Of a stretch of DNA of 64,000 bases, positions 45,779 to 54,450 are shown piece after piece (positions within the stretch are counted from its first letter, which is position 1; each line of letters starts with the position of its first letter). Both the position numbers and the translations under genes were made by a program. Origin of the DNA: Fimbriimonas sp. (GTDB lineage: Bacteria > Armatimonadota > Fimbriimonadia > Fimbriimonadales > Fimbriimonadaceae); NCBI GenBank assembly GCA_031292555.1, contig JARLGV010000008.1, forward strand, positions 1 through 64,000, in the 5' to 3' direction. The notes beneath the pieces are model-generated. The model saw only the letters and a program-made list of their open reading frames with translations, did no database searches and was not told the DNA's origin.

Positions 45779-45997
45779 TCAAGGCTGCTTGCGCTTTGGC
45801 GGCGCGGCTCCCGGTCCGCCACCGGGCTCTGGGAATTCCGTATCCGTCAGAGCGGCAGGCGAGCCGGCCGGTTTCTTTGGACTCTGGTGAGCCAATGCCG
45901 CTGACCTTGGATCAGATCCTGAGCCTCCGGACCCGCAGCCGATTCCGACCAATGCCAGGACGGCCAAGGACATAGCCAGGAGAAGCGTGTGCCTCAT
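45779..45997 (-). CDS. Small lipoprotein coupled to pseudopilin (second)
   Basis: A 72-residue protein started at ATG 45997, whose A is shared with the pseudopilin stop (TAATG overlap). The signal MRHTLLLAMSLAVLALVGIG ends at a Cys, giving a GIGC lipobox. The mature part is Gly/Pro/Ser-rich (FPEPGGGPGAAPPKRKQ) and likely disordered. It mirrors the lipoprotein at 33410-33652. Confidence 0.72.
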   Translation of the reverse strand: MRHTLLLAMSLAVLALVGIGCGSGGSGSDPRSAALAHQSPKKPAGSPAALTDTEFPEPGGGPGAAPPKRKQP

Positions 45998-46833
45998 TAG
46001 TTTGGCATCCATGATTTGCCCCAAAGGGGCCAGAGGTTTCTCGCATCCATCTGTGAACAGTAATCACCGACAGTCTTGAAGGTGTTGTGGTCGACGAAGA
46101 CTCCGAGTCCGACCTTGCCGGCGTGACCGTCCGCATATCCGATTGGGATCTTGTTCGCCGCGTGCGTGTAGTTCGTCTCATAGACCAGTCCGTCCCAATC
46201 CCATCCTGTCTGCAGGCTATGCGATCCGTAATATGGCCAAGAGGCTTGAACACCCCGGAAGTTCATCCAACCATAGATGCCGAACGTGGTTGGTGCGACG
46301 GCCATTCGCTCGGATATGCCATCGATGCTTGACAGGTTTCGAGGTCCGACGCCGGCATCCCAAGGCTCCGAGCATCCAGTCCCGGTGTATGAGTAGGCAT
46401 ATCCCGTTAGGTTGATACCAGTAGGAACGATCCAGGTTTGCGAATATCCGTAGCTGCTGTATGCCGGGTTGTTCCAAAGCCCGTTTGCCTCCGGAACTGG
46501 TTTGGCACGCGTTGGATCCCAGAAGATATCGTAATTCTTGATATAGGGCTGAACTAAGCCGACCCAGGTACCGGGAAGGGTCTGATAGCCCCCGTACGCA
46601 TAGACCAATACGACCTGATCGTCATAGTCGCTTGAATACATGGGTAGAGCGAGGTTGAGCTGCTTGAAATTTGACAAGGCCACCGTTTCCTTGGCTGCCG
46701 CTTTCGCTTGCGCAAAAACCGGAAACAGGATCGATGCGAGAATCGCGATGATCGCGATTACGACAAGCAACTCAATGAGCGTAAAGGCCCTGGCCTTAAG
46801 GTTTGGTGTATTATTTGACCGGCGAGACATCAT
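45997..46833 (-). CDS. Type IV pseudopilin-like secreted protein (third)
   Basis: About 278 residues. ATG 46833 is chosen because GGAGGG lies 5 nt upstream; the open frame reaches 47055. The leader MMSRRSNNTPNLKAR precedes [19 protein letters not shown] and FPVFAQAK. The mature domain is close to the copy at 42742-43623 (TWVGLVQPYIKNYDIFWDPT, MNFRGVQASWPYYGSH, PIGYADGHAGK). It is translationally coupled to the lipoprotein gene. Confidence 0.88.
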   Translation of the reverse strand: MMSRRSNNTPNLKARAFTLIELLVVIAIIAILASILFPVFAQAKAAAKETVALSNFKQLNLALPMYSSDYDDQVVLVYAYGGYQTLPGTWVGLVQPYIKNYDIFWDPTRAKPVPEANGLWNNPAYSSYGYSQTWIVPTGINLTGYAYSYTGTGCSEPWDAGVGPRNLSSIDGISERMAVAPTTFGIYGWMNFRGVQASWPYYGSHSLQTGWDWDGLVYETNYTHAANKIPIGYADGHAGKVGLGVFVDHNTFKTVGDYCSQMDARNLWPLWGKSWMPN

Positions 46834-46915
46834 AAGAACCCTCCGAGGTTTCTTTGCTTCGCTTCCGGGGATCAGGCTGCAACCTGATTCCCCTTCTGCT
46901 TGTATGAGGCGTGAT

Positions 46916-47701
46916 CTAGCGTGTCCTTTGGCGGTTTCGACGAAGGAGCGTTGACGAAAAGTGGGCCATAAGCGAGCCCACTGGTAGCCAGTAGAAAGCT
47001 TGCAGAACGAAATAGAACAACCCTGTCTTGTCGGGCATGAGCGACAGGCCGACAAGCAGCGTGATAAGCATAATTGGGAGCAGTCCCATCGCCACTACGA
47101 TTCCCGATCGGATAGGGACCAGCCGGCCCGCGATCCAGCCAAGTATCCAAGGTGCAATTACCGGATAGCCGAGAGTCACCATGAATTGCCAAGTTAGTTC
47201 CGGAAATGGCAGCGCCTGTGGATAAAAGCGGTGGACCATCGCTGGGGTCCAGGATGTAGTAATCGGTGATGTTGAAGGGTAGGCAATCACAAGTTCAAGA
47301 AGAAGCAAATAGGCCGCCGTCCCCAATCCGAAGATAGTAAAAACGATTGCGTTTGCTCTGCCCAGCCGTTTGATCAGTGGCCCGTAGTTTTCCGACTCAA
47401 AGTAATCTTCGATCAACCCTAGCGATGTCGACTTAGGAGTCTCGTCCATTTCTACTGCCTTCTTTACGGCGTCCTCGCGGCTGAGCCCATCGAACTCGAA
47501 CATCGCTGCCTGTCTTTGCATCCAGTAAATCGTTTCCTGGAGAAGCGGCTCCAACACTTGACCCGGGATCACGCCATGAAGATTGCGTTTGACTTCGCCG
47601 ACATACGCCCGAATCGCTGGGTCCAACGCTTGCATGTCGAAGCTTGCCATCTCAGGTATTGCATCCGCAGCTGAATTAGGCTGAGTTCGAGCGAGGGTCA
47701 T
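46916..47701 (-). CDS. PadR-linked multi-pass membrane protein
   Basis: About 261 residues from ATG 47701, which overlaps the PadR stop by 4 bp. Residues up to about 110 are soluble and helical (PAIRAYVGEVKRNLHG, FDGLSREDAVKKAVEM), similar to the HAAS-like segments often found next to PadR regulators. Then about five membrane segments follow (FTIFGLGTAAYLLLLELVIA, ILGWIAGRLVPI, GIVVAMGLLPIMLITLLVGL). The function is unknown; the PadR partner suggests stress- or antibiotic-responsive expression. Confidence 0.72.
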   Translation of the reverse strand: MTLARTQPNSAADAIPEMASFDMQALDPAIRAYVGEVKRNLHGVIPGQVLEPLLQETIYWMQRQAAMFEFDGLSREDAVKKAVEMDETPKSTSLGLIEDYFESENYGPLIKRLGRANAIVFTIFGLGTAAYLLLLELVIAYPSTSPITTSWTPAMVHRFYPQALPFPELTWQFMVTLGYPVIAPWILGWIAGRLVPIRSGIVVAMGLLPIMLITLLVGLSLMPDKTGLFYFVLQAFYWLPVGSLMAHFSSTLLRRNRQRTR

Positions 47702-48036
47702 TGGCCAATCCCTCTGAGCACTTGCCCGACGGTCAGCGCATATTCCTTCCATGCCTCGACTTGGCTGTCGGCTTCGGCCTCGCCCTTCGACGTCAACGTA
47801 TACGTGCGTCTCGCGATGTCGTCGGTTGGAAGCAGCCATGATGCGGTGATCAGGCCCTCCTTTTGAAGTTTGTTCAGAAGTGGATACAGGGTGCTCCGCT
47901 GAAGCTCCAGTTTGCCGTTGCTAAGCCGCTTGATCTCCTGCGCGATGTCGAACGCCGGCCTCGGATTTCCCTTGAGGAAAGCCAGAATCATCATCGTCGG
48001 CCCTGCGTTGATCAGAAATCCACTCTGCTTTCTCAT
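47698..48036 (-). CDS. PadR-family transcriptional regulator
   Basis: A 112-residue winged-helix regulator with the PadR pattern: FLKGNPRPAFDIAQEIKRLS, then LQRSTLYPLLNKLQKEGLI and the wing RRTYTLTSKGEAE. PadR proteins of this short type usually repress themselves and an adjacent membrane or transport gene, with which this one overlaps by 4 bp. A direct repeat upstream may hold its sites. Confidence 0.9.
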   Translation of the reverse strand: MRKQSGFLINAGPTMMILAFLKGNPRPAFDIAQEIKRLSNGKLELQRSTLYPLLNKLQKEGLITASWLLPTDDIARRTYTLTSKGEAEADSQVEAWKEYALTVGQVLRGIGQ

Positions 48037-48060
48037 GATTCCCTACATGTTCGAAAGGCG

Positions 48061-48106
48061 TGTTTGCTCGGATGCGGTTATCTCATCGAACAGTATTGTT
48101 TGCTCG
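48061..48106. promoter_or_regulatory. Direct repeat TGTTTGCTCG upstream of padR
   Basis: TGTTTGCTCG occurs at 48061-48070 and 48097-48106, 36 bp apart, each preceded at 5-6 nt by CGAA. Both lie within 70 bp upstream of the PadR start, a position suited to regulator binding. Confidence 0.4.
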
Positions 48107-48237
48107 TACACATAGTCTAGCACGGCGGAGTCAAATCGCCAAGCCTCCTTTTTTTCCAGTGTTAAAGAACGAAAGAGCCCAGAGAAAGCGACTGGGAACC
48201 ATTGTTCCGATAACAGGCGCTGACCTCGAGCGCAGCC

Positions 48238-49119
48238 TTACGACAAATCGACAGGCTCCTCTACGACGGCGCGACCGCGCTCGTCTAGCGACAGCCGGGC
48301 GGCTGCGACGACGGGGTCGTGTTCGAACACGACGATCCAGGATTCTTCGATGGCACGTGCCAAGAACTCCTGCTTTTCCTGCATCGATCGTTCGGCGCAG
48401 ATGTCGTAACCCATTACCCACGGGACCGGCAAATGCTTCGATGTCGGAATCAAATCGGCAGGGAAGGCGACAGTAGCGTCTCCGTCGGTCAGCTTGCCCC
48501 ACGTGAGGCCGTGGGTGTGACCATCCAGGCGGTGGACCGTGAGTCCCGGCCAGACCTCGTCGCCGTCTTCGATCAGGTGGAGTTTTACGCGTTCGAGGAT
48601 GTCGATGTTCTCCCCGAGATAGCTGCCGCGTTCGCGGACGTTGGGCGTCTTGGCGTTCTCGTAGTTTGTCGCCGAGACATAGTGGGTGGCCGACGGATAG
48701 CACGGCTCCAGAGACTGAGAACTGTCTGCATACCGCGATAGCCCTCCCGCGTGATCGAAATGAAGGTGGGTGAGCAAGAGATCGGTGACACCTGGCACTG
48801 GCAGATGGGGGCCCTCGTCGAAACCGTAGATCGCTCGGTTCTTTGCTGACCACTTATCACCGCAGCCAGTATCGATCAGCAGGGTGCGTTCGCCGTCCTC
48901 GACGATCAGCGACCGGGTCGCGAGCAGGACCCGGTTGTCGTCGTCCGGCGGTGTCTCACGCGCCCAAAGCGTCTTGGGAACCGTGCCGAACATCGCCCCT
49001 CCGTCCAAGCGGAAGAACCCATGGTTATGAACGCGCACCTGAAATCGGCCAACTCTCACGACGACGGCTGAGATCTTATCATAGGAAGGTATCGGCCAGC
49101 ATCGCGCCTTCCATGCCAT
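48238..49119 (-). CDS. Metallo-beta-lactamase-fold hydrolase
   Basis: A 293-residue protein of the MBL superfamily. The metal site is THLHFDHAGG near residue 115 (H-x-H-x-D-H), with further ligands expected in HRLDGHTHG (H) and FPADLIPTSKH (D). The pattern is that of the AHL-lactonase/quinol-type hydrolases. Substrate unknown. The first residues (MAWKARCWPIPSYDK) may not be translated; a GTG at about 49059 is an alternative start. No neighbour suggests a pathway. Confidence 0.85.
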   Translation of the reverse strand: MAWKARCWPIPSYDKISAVVVRVGRFQVRVHNHGFFRLDGGAMFGTVPKTLWARETPPDDDNRVLLATRSLIVEDGERTLLIDTGCGDKWSAKNRAIYGFDEGPHLPVPGVTDLLLTHLHFDHAGGLSRYADSSQSLEPCYPSATHYVSATNYENAKTPNVRERGSYLGENIDILERVKLHLIEDGDEVWPGLTVHRLDGHTHGLTWGKLTDGDATVAFPADLIPTSKHLPVPWVMGYDICAERSMQEKQEFLARAIEESWIVVFEHDPVVAAARLSLDERGRAVVEEPVDLS

Positions 49120-49198
49120 CCAAAGGAACTTCGGCTTGACTCAGACGAATCTAGGATCGTCAGTAATGTTGAGCCCTTGGCCAGATAACCGAAATACA

Positions 49199-49913
49199 AT
49201 GCAACCAGTGGCTAGCGCAAAGGCGATCTCGCTGGATAGGGTGGTTTGGGCCGTGGAAAAGGTTCGACAGAGACTATTGAAGACGTGTCGAGCCCTTGAT
49301 CGCGCTCAGGTTCATTACGCGGTCGCCGGTGGGAACGCGGTTGCGCTTTGGGTCTCGACCATCGACGAGGCAGCGGTTCGAAATACTCGGAACATAGACG
49401 TGATGATCCGGAGAGTCGACCTGGAGCGTGCGCAATGTATTGGAGGCAGAGGGCTTTGCCTACTGGCATGTCGCTGGAATCAACGTCTTTCTCGACTCTG
49501 CCGGTGCTTCTGTTCGTGACGGCGCGCACATTGTATTTGCCGGCGAGCTAGTCCGGCCAGGAGAGCCAACCGAGAATCCGCCCATTGAAGCCGGTGTGGA
49601 TACCGGGGAGTTTCGCGTGCTGGATCTTCCGGCCCTTGTTCAGATCAAGCTGACGGCATTTCGTGACAAGGATCGAACCCACATTCGGGACCTCATCGAA
49701 GTTGGCTTGGTCGATGAATCTTGGTTGCCGCAATTGCCTGAAGCCTTGGCGGCAAGACTCGCGTCGATCCTTGACGATCCGTTTGGCCAGCCTTCCCACT
49801 CGCCTACGCACCAGAGCACTTGCTACGCAGGATTGCCGGAAGAGTGGCCGGCGAAACGGACCTTCGGGATCCAGACAGATGTGAAACTGGCTCGTATTTC
49901 GCCGATACGATGA
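49199..49913 (+). pseudogene. Frameshifted nucleotidyltransferase-like gene
   Basis: Two frames join into one protein. The first (to about 49427) holds HYAVAGGNAVALW and RNIDVMIRRVDLER, like minimal nucleotidyltransferases (GG motif and D-x-D-type region). The second continues from VRNVLEAEGFAYWHVAG to VLDLPALVQIKLTAFRDKDR. A one-base insertion or two-base loss near 49420-49430 separates them. The family includes AbiEii-like and HEPN-paired transferases. It is either a pseudogene or a sequencing error. The first in-frame start is uncertain. Confidence 0.7.
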
Positions 49914-49915
49914 TT

Positions 49916-50953
49916 TTAGATTCCACCTGTCGCCTCAAGCCCTCTCAATAGACACTCAAGCTCTTCCGCTAGCGTTCCGAATTTGCCATAGTAGATGCAA
50001 CGATGGGTGCTTACGTCAAAATGCAGATCCTCTCCCTTCTTGGCAAGGAATATCACTTTTTTTCCGTAGCCCCATGCGTATCCAACCTCAAGATAGACGT
50101 TTGGGCGCGCACTGGTGAGATCTGCTATGACGATTGTTGCTGACTCAATGCCCTCTGTGATTCGACGCAATATGTCGCCGGTGAAATGGGCCTTGTCCAC
50201 CTTCTCGCAGATAAACCCGCACCCACGAACTGCGGGATAGATGCCGTATTCGTAGACGTTCTCAAACTCATCTGAGTAGGGCATTGCTACAAAGACTCGC
50301 TTCTTAGCTGGCGGTGCATCGACAGGTTCCGCCTTTAGTGGAGTTTCCGTTTTTGGTGACTCGGTGAGTGGTCTGTCAACTGGCTCCGAAGCAATGTTTG
50401 TCCGTAAGACAACTGCTGTGGGCTCGCTTGAAGGGCCGGTAGTAGGATCTATGCCAGAAAGCACCGATCGGAGAGTTCGGTGCTCCCGCTCTCCGAGGGT
50501 TAAGAACGCAATCTTGCGAATACTCACGTTGGGATGGATGCCGAGGCCCTTTCGAAACCCGAGGACCAGCCGCTGAAGCGATTCGCCGCCATCTAGGCCA
50601 TACCCGTTGCCATGTACTGTCGTAGTGACTAAATCAACCGCCGCAGCCTGCTTTGCGATAAGCCCAATAGCGGTGACAGCGAATCGCTCCATTTCGTCGT
50701 AGCCAAATTCCGGTAGGGGTGGGGTCCCAAGGAACATGACCCTCTTCGGGGCAATGGCGCCACGTGTCTCAACAACAACGGCTTCACCATGCACGGGCTT
50801 TATGTCCTGGAAATCGCAGATCCCGGCCGAGACAAGTTTGTCAGCAACGGCAAGGTCAGCGCCATAAAACTCCTGAGCGTGTTTCAGAATGAGCAGGTCG
50901 GATGGAACCTCTGTGACGTCACCATGCTGAATCTCATATTCCGGTGCGTTCAT
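49916..50953 (-). CDS. Two-domain putative defence effector with deoxyribosyltransferase/TIR-like C-terminus
   Basis: A 345-residue cytosolic protein. The N-terminal domain (1-170) begins HGDVTEVPSDLLILKHAQEF and includes VHGNGYGLDGGES; it looks macro- or leucyl-peptidase-N-like and is a type I have seen next to defence effectors. A linker rich in Pro/Thr/Glu (170-225) leads to a C-terminal Rossmann-like domain: KRVFVAMPYSDEFENVYEYG, IESATIVIADLTSARPNVYL, EVGYAWGYGKKVIFL. That order matches nucleoside 2-deoxyribosyltransferase/TIR-like folds, and the Glu in YLEVGYA is the likely catalytic residue, perhaps cleaving NAD or a nucleotide. It is 187 bp downstream of hsdR. A TAGAAT box lies 9 nt before ATG. 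Confidence 0.7.
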   Translation of the reverse strand: MNAPEYEIQHGDVTEVPSDLLILKHAQEFYGADLAVADKLVSAGICDFQDIKPVHGEAVVVETRGAIAPKRVMFLGTPPLPEFGYDEMERFAVTAIGLIAKQAAAVDLVTTTVHGNGYGLDGGESLQRLVLGFRKGLGIHPNVSIRKIAFLTLGEREHRTLRSVLSGIDPTTGPSSEPTAVVLRTNIASEPVDRPLTESPKTETPLKAEPVDAPPAKKRVFVAMPYSDEFENVYEYGIYPAVRGCGFICEKVDKAHFTGDILRRITEGIESATIVIADLTSARPNVYLEVGYAWGYGKKVIFLAKKGEDLHFDVSTHRCIYYGKFGTLAEELECLLRGLEATGGI

Positions 50954-51140
50954 CGTTAATGCATTCTATTCAAAGGGAGATGTCGCAGGGGTTAGACAAC
51001 GCGAACCGATCGTCTTATTGCGAAATTGAGGGGGAAATCGCAACATGGATGGCTCCAACTGGTTCACTGCGTATAACTCCCGCTGTTACATGTAGGCGCG
51101 CCGCGATCAGAATGCAACTGACCGGTTGGGCAACGGTTTG

Positions 51141-54137
51141 TTACTGAAGGTAGGTCGACGCGAAGACTGTGTCCGACAGCCACTTCTTGAACGCAGGATT
51201 GTCGGAGAACTGCTTGAACAATTCCGTGTGATCCGAAAGCAACTCGACGAGAACCCTTTGGAGAGCTTTGTCGTGTTCGATCCGGGCGTTTTGTCTGTCG
51301 GAGTACTGGATTGCGTTCTGGTACGCCCTGTCTGCAGCGACTTTGGCGGGAATCTCCTCTGCAATTACTTGCCGAATCTTGTCGCCATCTTTCCAATCGA
51401 TATTTCCGAACTGGTCGTTGAATGCCATCAGGATGTTGCTGAGGTGATCCAGTTCGGGCTCGGGCAGGTGACCGCCTCCTGAATCAGGAACTGGTTCGAT
51501 CTCGGAGTCTTCGTCTGCCAGTGAGATTGAGATCGAAGAGCGAACTTCGACCCGATAACTGTCCATGTCGATCGACTCCAGGATTCCCTTGGACAAGTCC
51601 TCGTCTTTGGGAGCCGGCAGCTTTGGAATCAAGAAATTCAAGAAGATGGAGAGCCGTTCCCAGGCAGCGATGCTGTAGGTGAGAACCGACGCAAGGAATC
51701 CGTACGTTCTGACGAAGGCCTTGGCCTTGCCCTTGAAGTCGACCTGGCCGTCTTCGTCGAGGGTGGTTAGGTAGACGGCGACGCAGCCGTCCAGGATGGG
51801 GTCAAGTTTGTCTCGGTCTGCCCCGTCCAAATACAAATCCACGAGTCGGTCGACTGAAGCATCGTCGTATACCTGGGCTGCATCGAGATCAGCCTTGAGG
51901 TCGTGAAGCTTGTTCGGATCGGTTTCACGGGCCAGGATGGTGGTGCGGTAGAAATCTTCAAACGACACTTGGATCGTGTCGATGTCGTTGACGAAGTCCA
52001 AGACAAACGTGTCGTGCTTCTTCGGATGCGCTCGGTTGAGCCGGGATAGTGTTTGCACCGCCTTGATCCCTGATAGCGGCTTATCGACGTACATCGTGTG
52101 GAGCAAGGGCTCGTCGTATCCCGTCTGGAACTTGTCGGCGCAGATCAGGAACCGATAGGGATCCTCTTGGATCTCATTGGCGATTCTGTTGCTTGGAAAG
52201 CCATTGAGACCTGCCTCCGTGACCTGCTGGCCGCCGTACTCATACTCGCCCGAAAAGGCGACGATGGCTTTGTAGGTACTCTTGCGTTCGGCCAGGTAGT
52301 CCCGGAACGCGTGGTAGTAATCGATGGCGCGTTTGATGCTGCCCGTGACAACCATCGCCCGAGCTTGACCACCAATCTTCTGTTTGGCGAGGACGTGGTC
52401 GTGAAAGTGGTCTACCATGATCTCCGCCTTTTCCCTGATCGCGTGTTCGTGCGACTCTACGTACTTGCGCAGTTTCTTTTGAGCCTTCTTTACGTCGTAT
52501 TCCGGGTCGTCCTCGACCGTCTTGACTAGATTGTAGTAGCTGTTGACCGGCGTGTAGTTCTTCAGGACGTCGAGGATGAACCCCTCTTGTATGGCCTGTT
52601 TCATCGTGTAGCTGTGGAACGGCCGGCGCTTGACCACGTCGCCTTCCGGATACGGCTCGCCAAATACCTCCAGGGTCTTGTTCTTTGGAGTTGCTGTAAA
52701 GGCGAAATACGAGGCGTTTGGCAGCATCTTTCTTGCCGCCATGATCCGGTTGATTCGTTCCTCCGTATCCTCTTGGTCGTCCGTCGGGGTCGCCGACAAC
52801 GCCATGTTCATCTTGGCGGCCGTCGAACCACCTTGGCTGGAGTGCGCTTCGTCGATCAGGATCGCAAAGGTGCTGCCTTTGTGCTCGGACCCAATATCGT
52901 CGAGAATGAACGGGAACTTCTGGACGGTCGTGATAATGATCTTCTTGCCGTTCTTGAGGAACTCCTTGAGTTGCCCCGACTTCTCGGCATGGCCGACGAC
53001 TGAACCAACCTGAGCGAACTGCTTGATCGTATCGCGGATCTGTTTGTCAAGCACGACTCGGTCCGTCACGACAACTACCGAGTCGAATAGCGGCTTCGAA
53101 CCCCGTTCGAGCCCACCTAGCTGGTGGGCGAGCCACGCAATGGAATTCGACTTCCCGCTGCCTGCGGAATGTTGGATCAGGTAGCGCCGGCCGGCGCCGT
53201 TCGCCCGGACGTCTGCCAAGAGCTTGCGTACGACATCACGTTGATGAAACCGTGGGAAGATCAGGGCTCGTTTGACCTTGCCGGTCTTTGGATCTTTCTC
53301 CTCGATCCGTTCGGCGTAGTTCTCAATGATGTCGGCAAGGCCCTGCTTGGTCAGGATCTCTTTCCAAAGGTAGTCGGTCTTGAGCCCGTCGGGATTGGGT
53401 GGATTCCCTGCTCCGTCGTTCCATCCCTTATTGAAAGGCAAGAACCAAGACGCTTTGTCCCGCAGGTGTGTGCAGAAGCGAACTTCGGTGTCATCGACAG
53501 CGAAGTGAACAAGGCAACGGGCGAACTGGAAGAGTAGCTCTCGGCTGTCCCGGTCTCGCTTGTATTGTTGCACGGCATCTTCTACCGTCTGTTTCGTCAG
53601 GGAATTCTTGAGTTCGAACGTCGCTATAGGTAGGCCGTTGAGGAACAAGCATAGGTCAAGTGCAAGCTGGGTCTCATCCTTGCTGTAGCGCAACTGGCGG
53701 GTGATGCTTAGGATGTTGGCGTCCCAATGTTGCTGTGCCTTCTTGTTACCTGTAGAGGGATTCTGATAGAACAAGTCCAAGTGAGCCGACTGATGCGAGA
53801 CGCCCTTGCGCAGCACGTCGACAATGCCCCGCTTGGCAATCTCCCCACGAAGACGGTCTAAGAACTGCGTGCGCTTGATGCCATCTGTTCCGAGCCCGAT
53901 TTGTTCGAATGCTTTCGGCTGAGTGGCACTAATGAATTGCGTCAGCCGCACGAGATCGACGGCGTAGTCTCTCTCATAGTCCTGGGAGCGGCCAAGAACG
54001 TATCCCGCACCGCCATAACCTTTGATACTTTCGGCTGTGCCTTCCACTGGCAGCTTGAGAATCTGCTCATTGGACAAGCCGGTGAGGTGCCCAACAATTA
54101 GCAGTTCGAGGCCCTTCTCGCTCGTGTCGGTGCTCAT
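51141..54137 (-). CDS. hsdR: Type I restriction enzyme R subunit
   Basis: A 998-residue motor-nuclease. ATG 54137 (MSTDTSEKGLELLIVGHL) with GAAGAGG upstream is preferred over a frame extending to 54500. The N-terminal nuclease has the Asp..ATFELKN (E-x-K) active-site motif. The SF2 translocase has Walker A QHSAGSGKSN, DEAH box ILIDEAHSSQGG, FTATP and the later QTLSRLNR motif. It uses ATP to pull DNA past the methylase complex and cuts unmodified DNA. It lies 313 bp after the AlbA_2 gene, unlike the tightly overlapping genes upstream, so it may have its own control. Confidence 0.95.
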   Translation of the reverse strand: MSTDTSEKGLELLIVGHLTGLSNEQILKLPVEGTAESIKGYGGAGYVLGRSQDYERDYAVDLVRLTQFISATQPKAFEQIGLGTDGIKRTQFLDRLRGEIAKRGIVDVLRKGVSHQSAHLDLFYQNPSTGNKKAQQHWDANILSITRQLRYSKDETQLALDLCLFLNGLPIATFELKNSLTKQTVEDAVQQYKRDRDSRELLFQFARCLVHFAVDDTEVRFCTHLRDKASWFLPFNKGWNDGAGNPPNPDGLKTDYLWKEILTKQGLADIIENYAERIEEKDPKTGKVKRALIFPRFHQRDVVRKLLADVRANGAGRRYLIQHSAGSGKSNSIAWLAHQLGGLERGSKPLFDSVVVVTDRVVLDKQIRDTIKQFAQVGSVVGHAEKSGQLKEFLKNGKKIIITTVQKFPFILDDIGSEHKGSTFAILIDEAHSSQGGSTAAKMNMALSATPTDDQEDTEERINRIMAARKMLPNASYFAFTATPKNKTLEVFGEPYPEGDVVKRRPFHSYTMKQAIQEGFILDVLKNYTPVNSYYNLVKTVEDDPEYDVKKAQKKLRKYVESHEHAIREKAEIMVDHFHDHVLAKQKIGGQARAMVVTGSIKRAIDYYHAFRDYLAERKSTYKAIVAFSGEYEYGGQQVTEAGLNGFPSNRIANEIQEDPYRFLICADKFQTGYDEPLLHTMYVDKPLSGIKAVQTLSRLNRAHPKKHDTFVLDFVNDIDTIQVSFEDFYRTTILARETDPNKLHDLKADLDAAQVYDDASVDRLVDLYLDGADRDKLDPILDGCVAVYLTTLDEDGQVDFKGKAKAFVRTYGFLASVLTYSIAAWERLSIFLNFLIPKLPAPKDEDLSKGILESIDMDSYRVEVRSSISISLADEDSEIEPVPDSGGGHLPEPELDHLSNILMAFNDQFGNIDWKDGDKIRQVIAEEIPAKVAADRAYQNAIQYSDRQNARIEHDKALQRVLVELLSDHTELFKQFSDNPAFKKWLSDTVFASTYLQ

Positions 54138-54184
54138 CGTTGAACCTCTTCCAACAATCTGGTGGACAGACAGGCGACCACTTC

Positions 54185-54438
54185 GTTTGGCCGGATTTGG
54201 CCGGATTGGCAGGAGCCGTTGCCAGCGGGGGTCTTCGTCAGACTCGAATTGGCAGGAGCCGGGCGGCCGGATTTGGCCGGATCTGTCGTCAAGAAGAATG
54301 AAGGCAGCCGTCCAACCGCAGCTATCGACATTCCTGATAAGCTTGGCCGAAACTGGCCGGATTGCCCGCCGTAGCCAGTTGTTTGGAACTGCGTGAACTT
54401 CAAAACGCCCCAGGATAGTTGACCGGAATCGGCCGGAT
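54185..54438. repeat. Paired GGCCGGAT boxes in the hsdR leader
   Basis: Exact GGCCGGAT starts at 54189, 54199, 54265, 54275, 54355 and 54431; variants start at 54345 (GGCCGAAA) and 54421 (GACCGGAA). Boxes come in pairs spaced 10 bp, and pairs are 76, 80 and 76 bp apart. ATTGGCAGGAGCC is also duplicated (54205, 54248). The spacing of one helical turn suggests protein binding sites. Confidence 0.75.
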
Positions 54439-54450
54439 CGATCAATCCGA

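Noticed and set aside
46834-47055. N-terminal extension of the third pseudopilin
   Set aside because: A prepilin leader must be short; ATG 46833 has GGAGGG 5 nt upstream and a normal leader.
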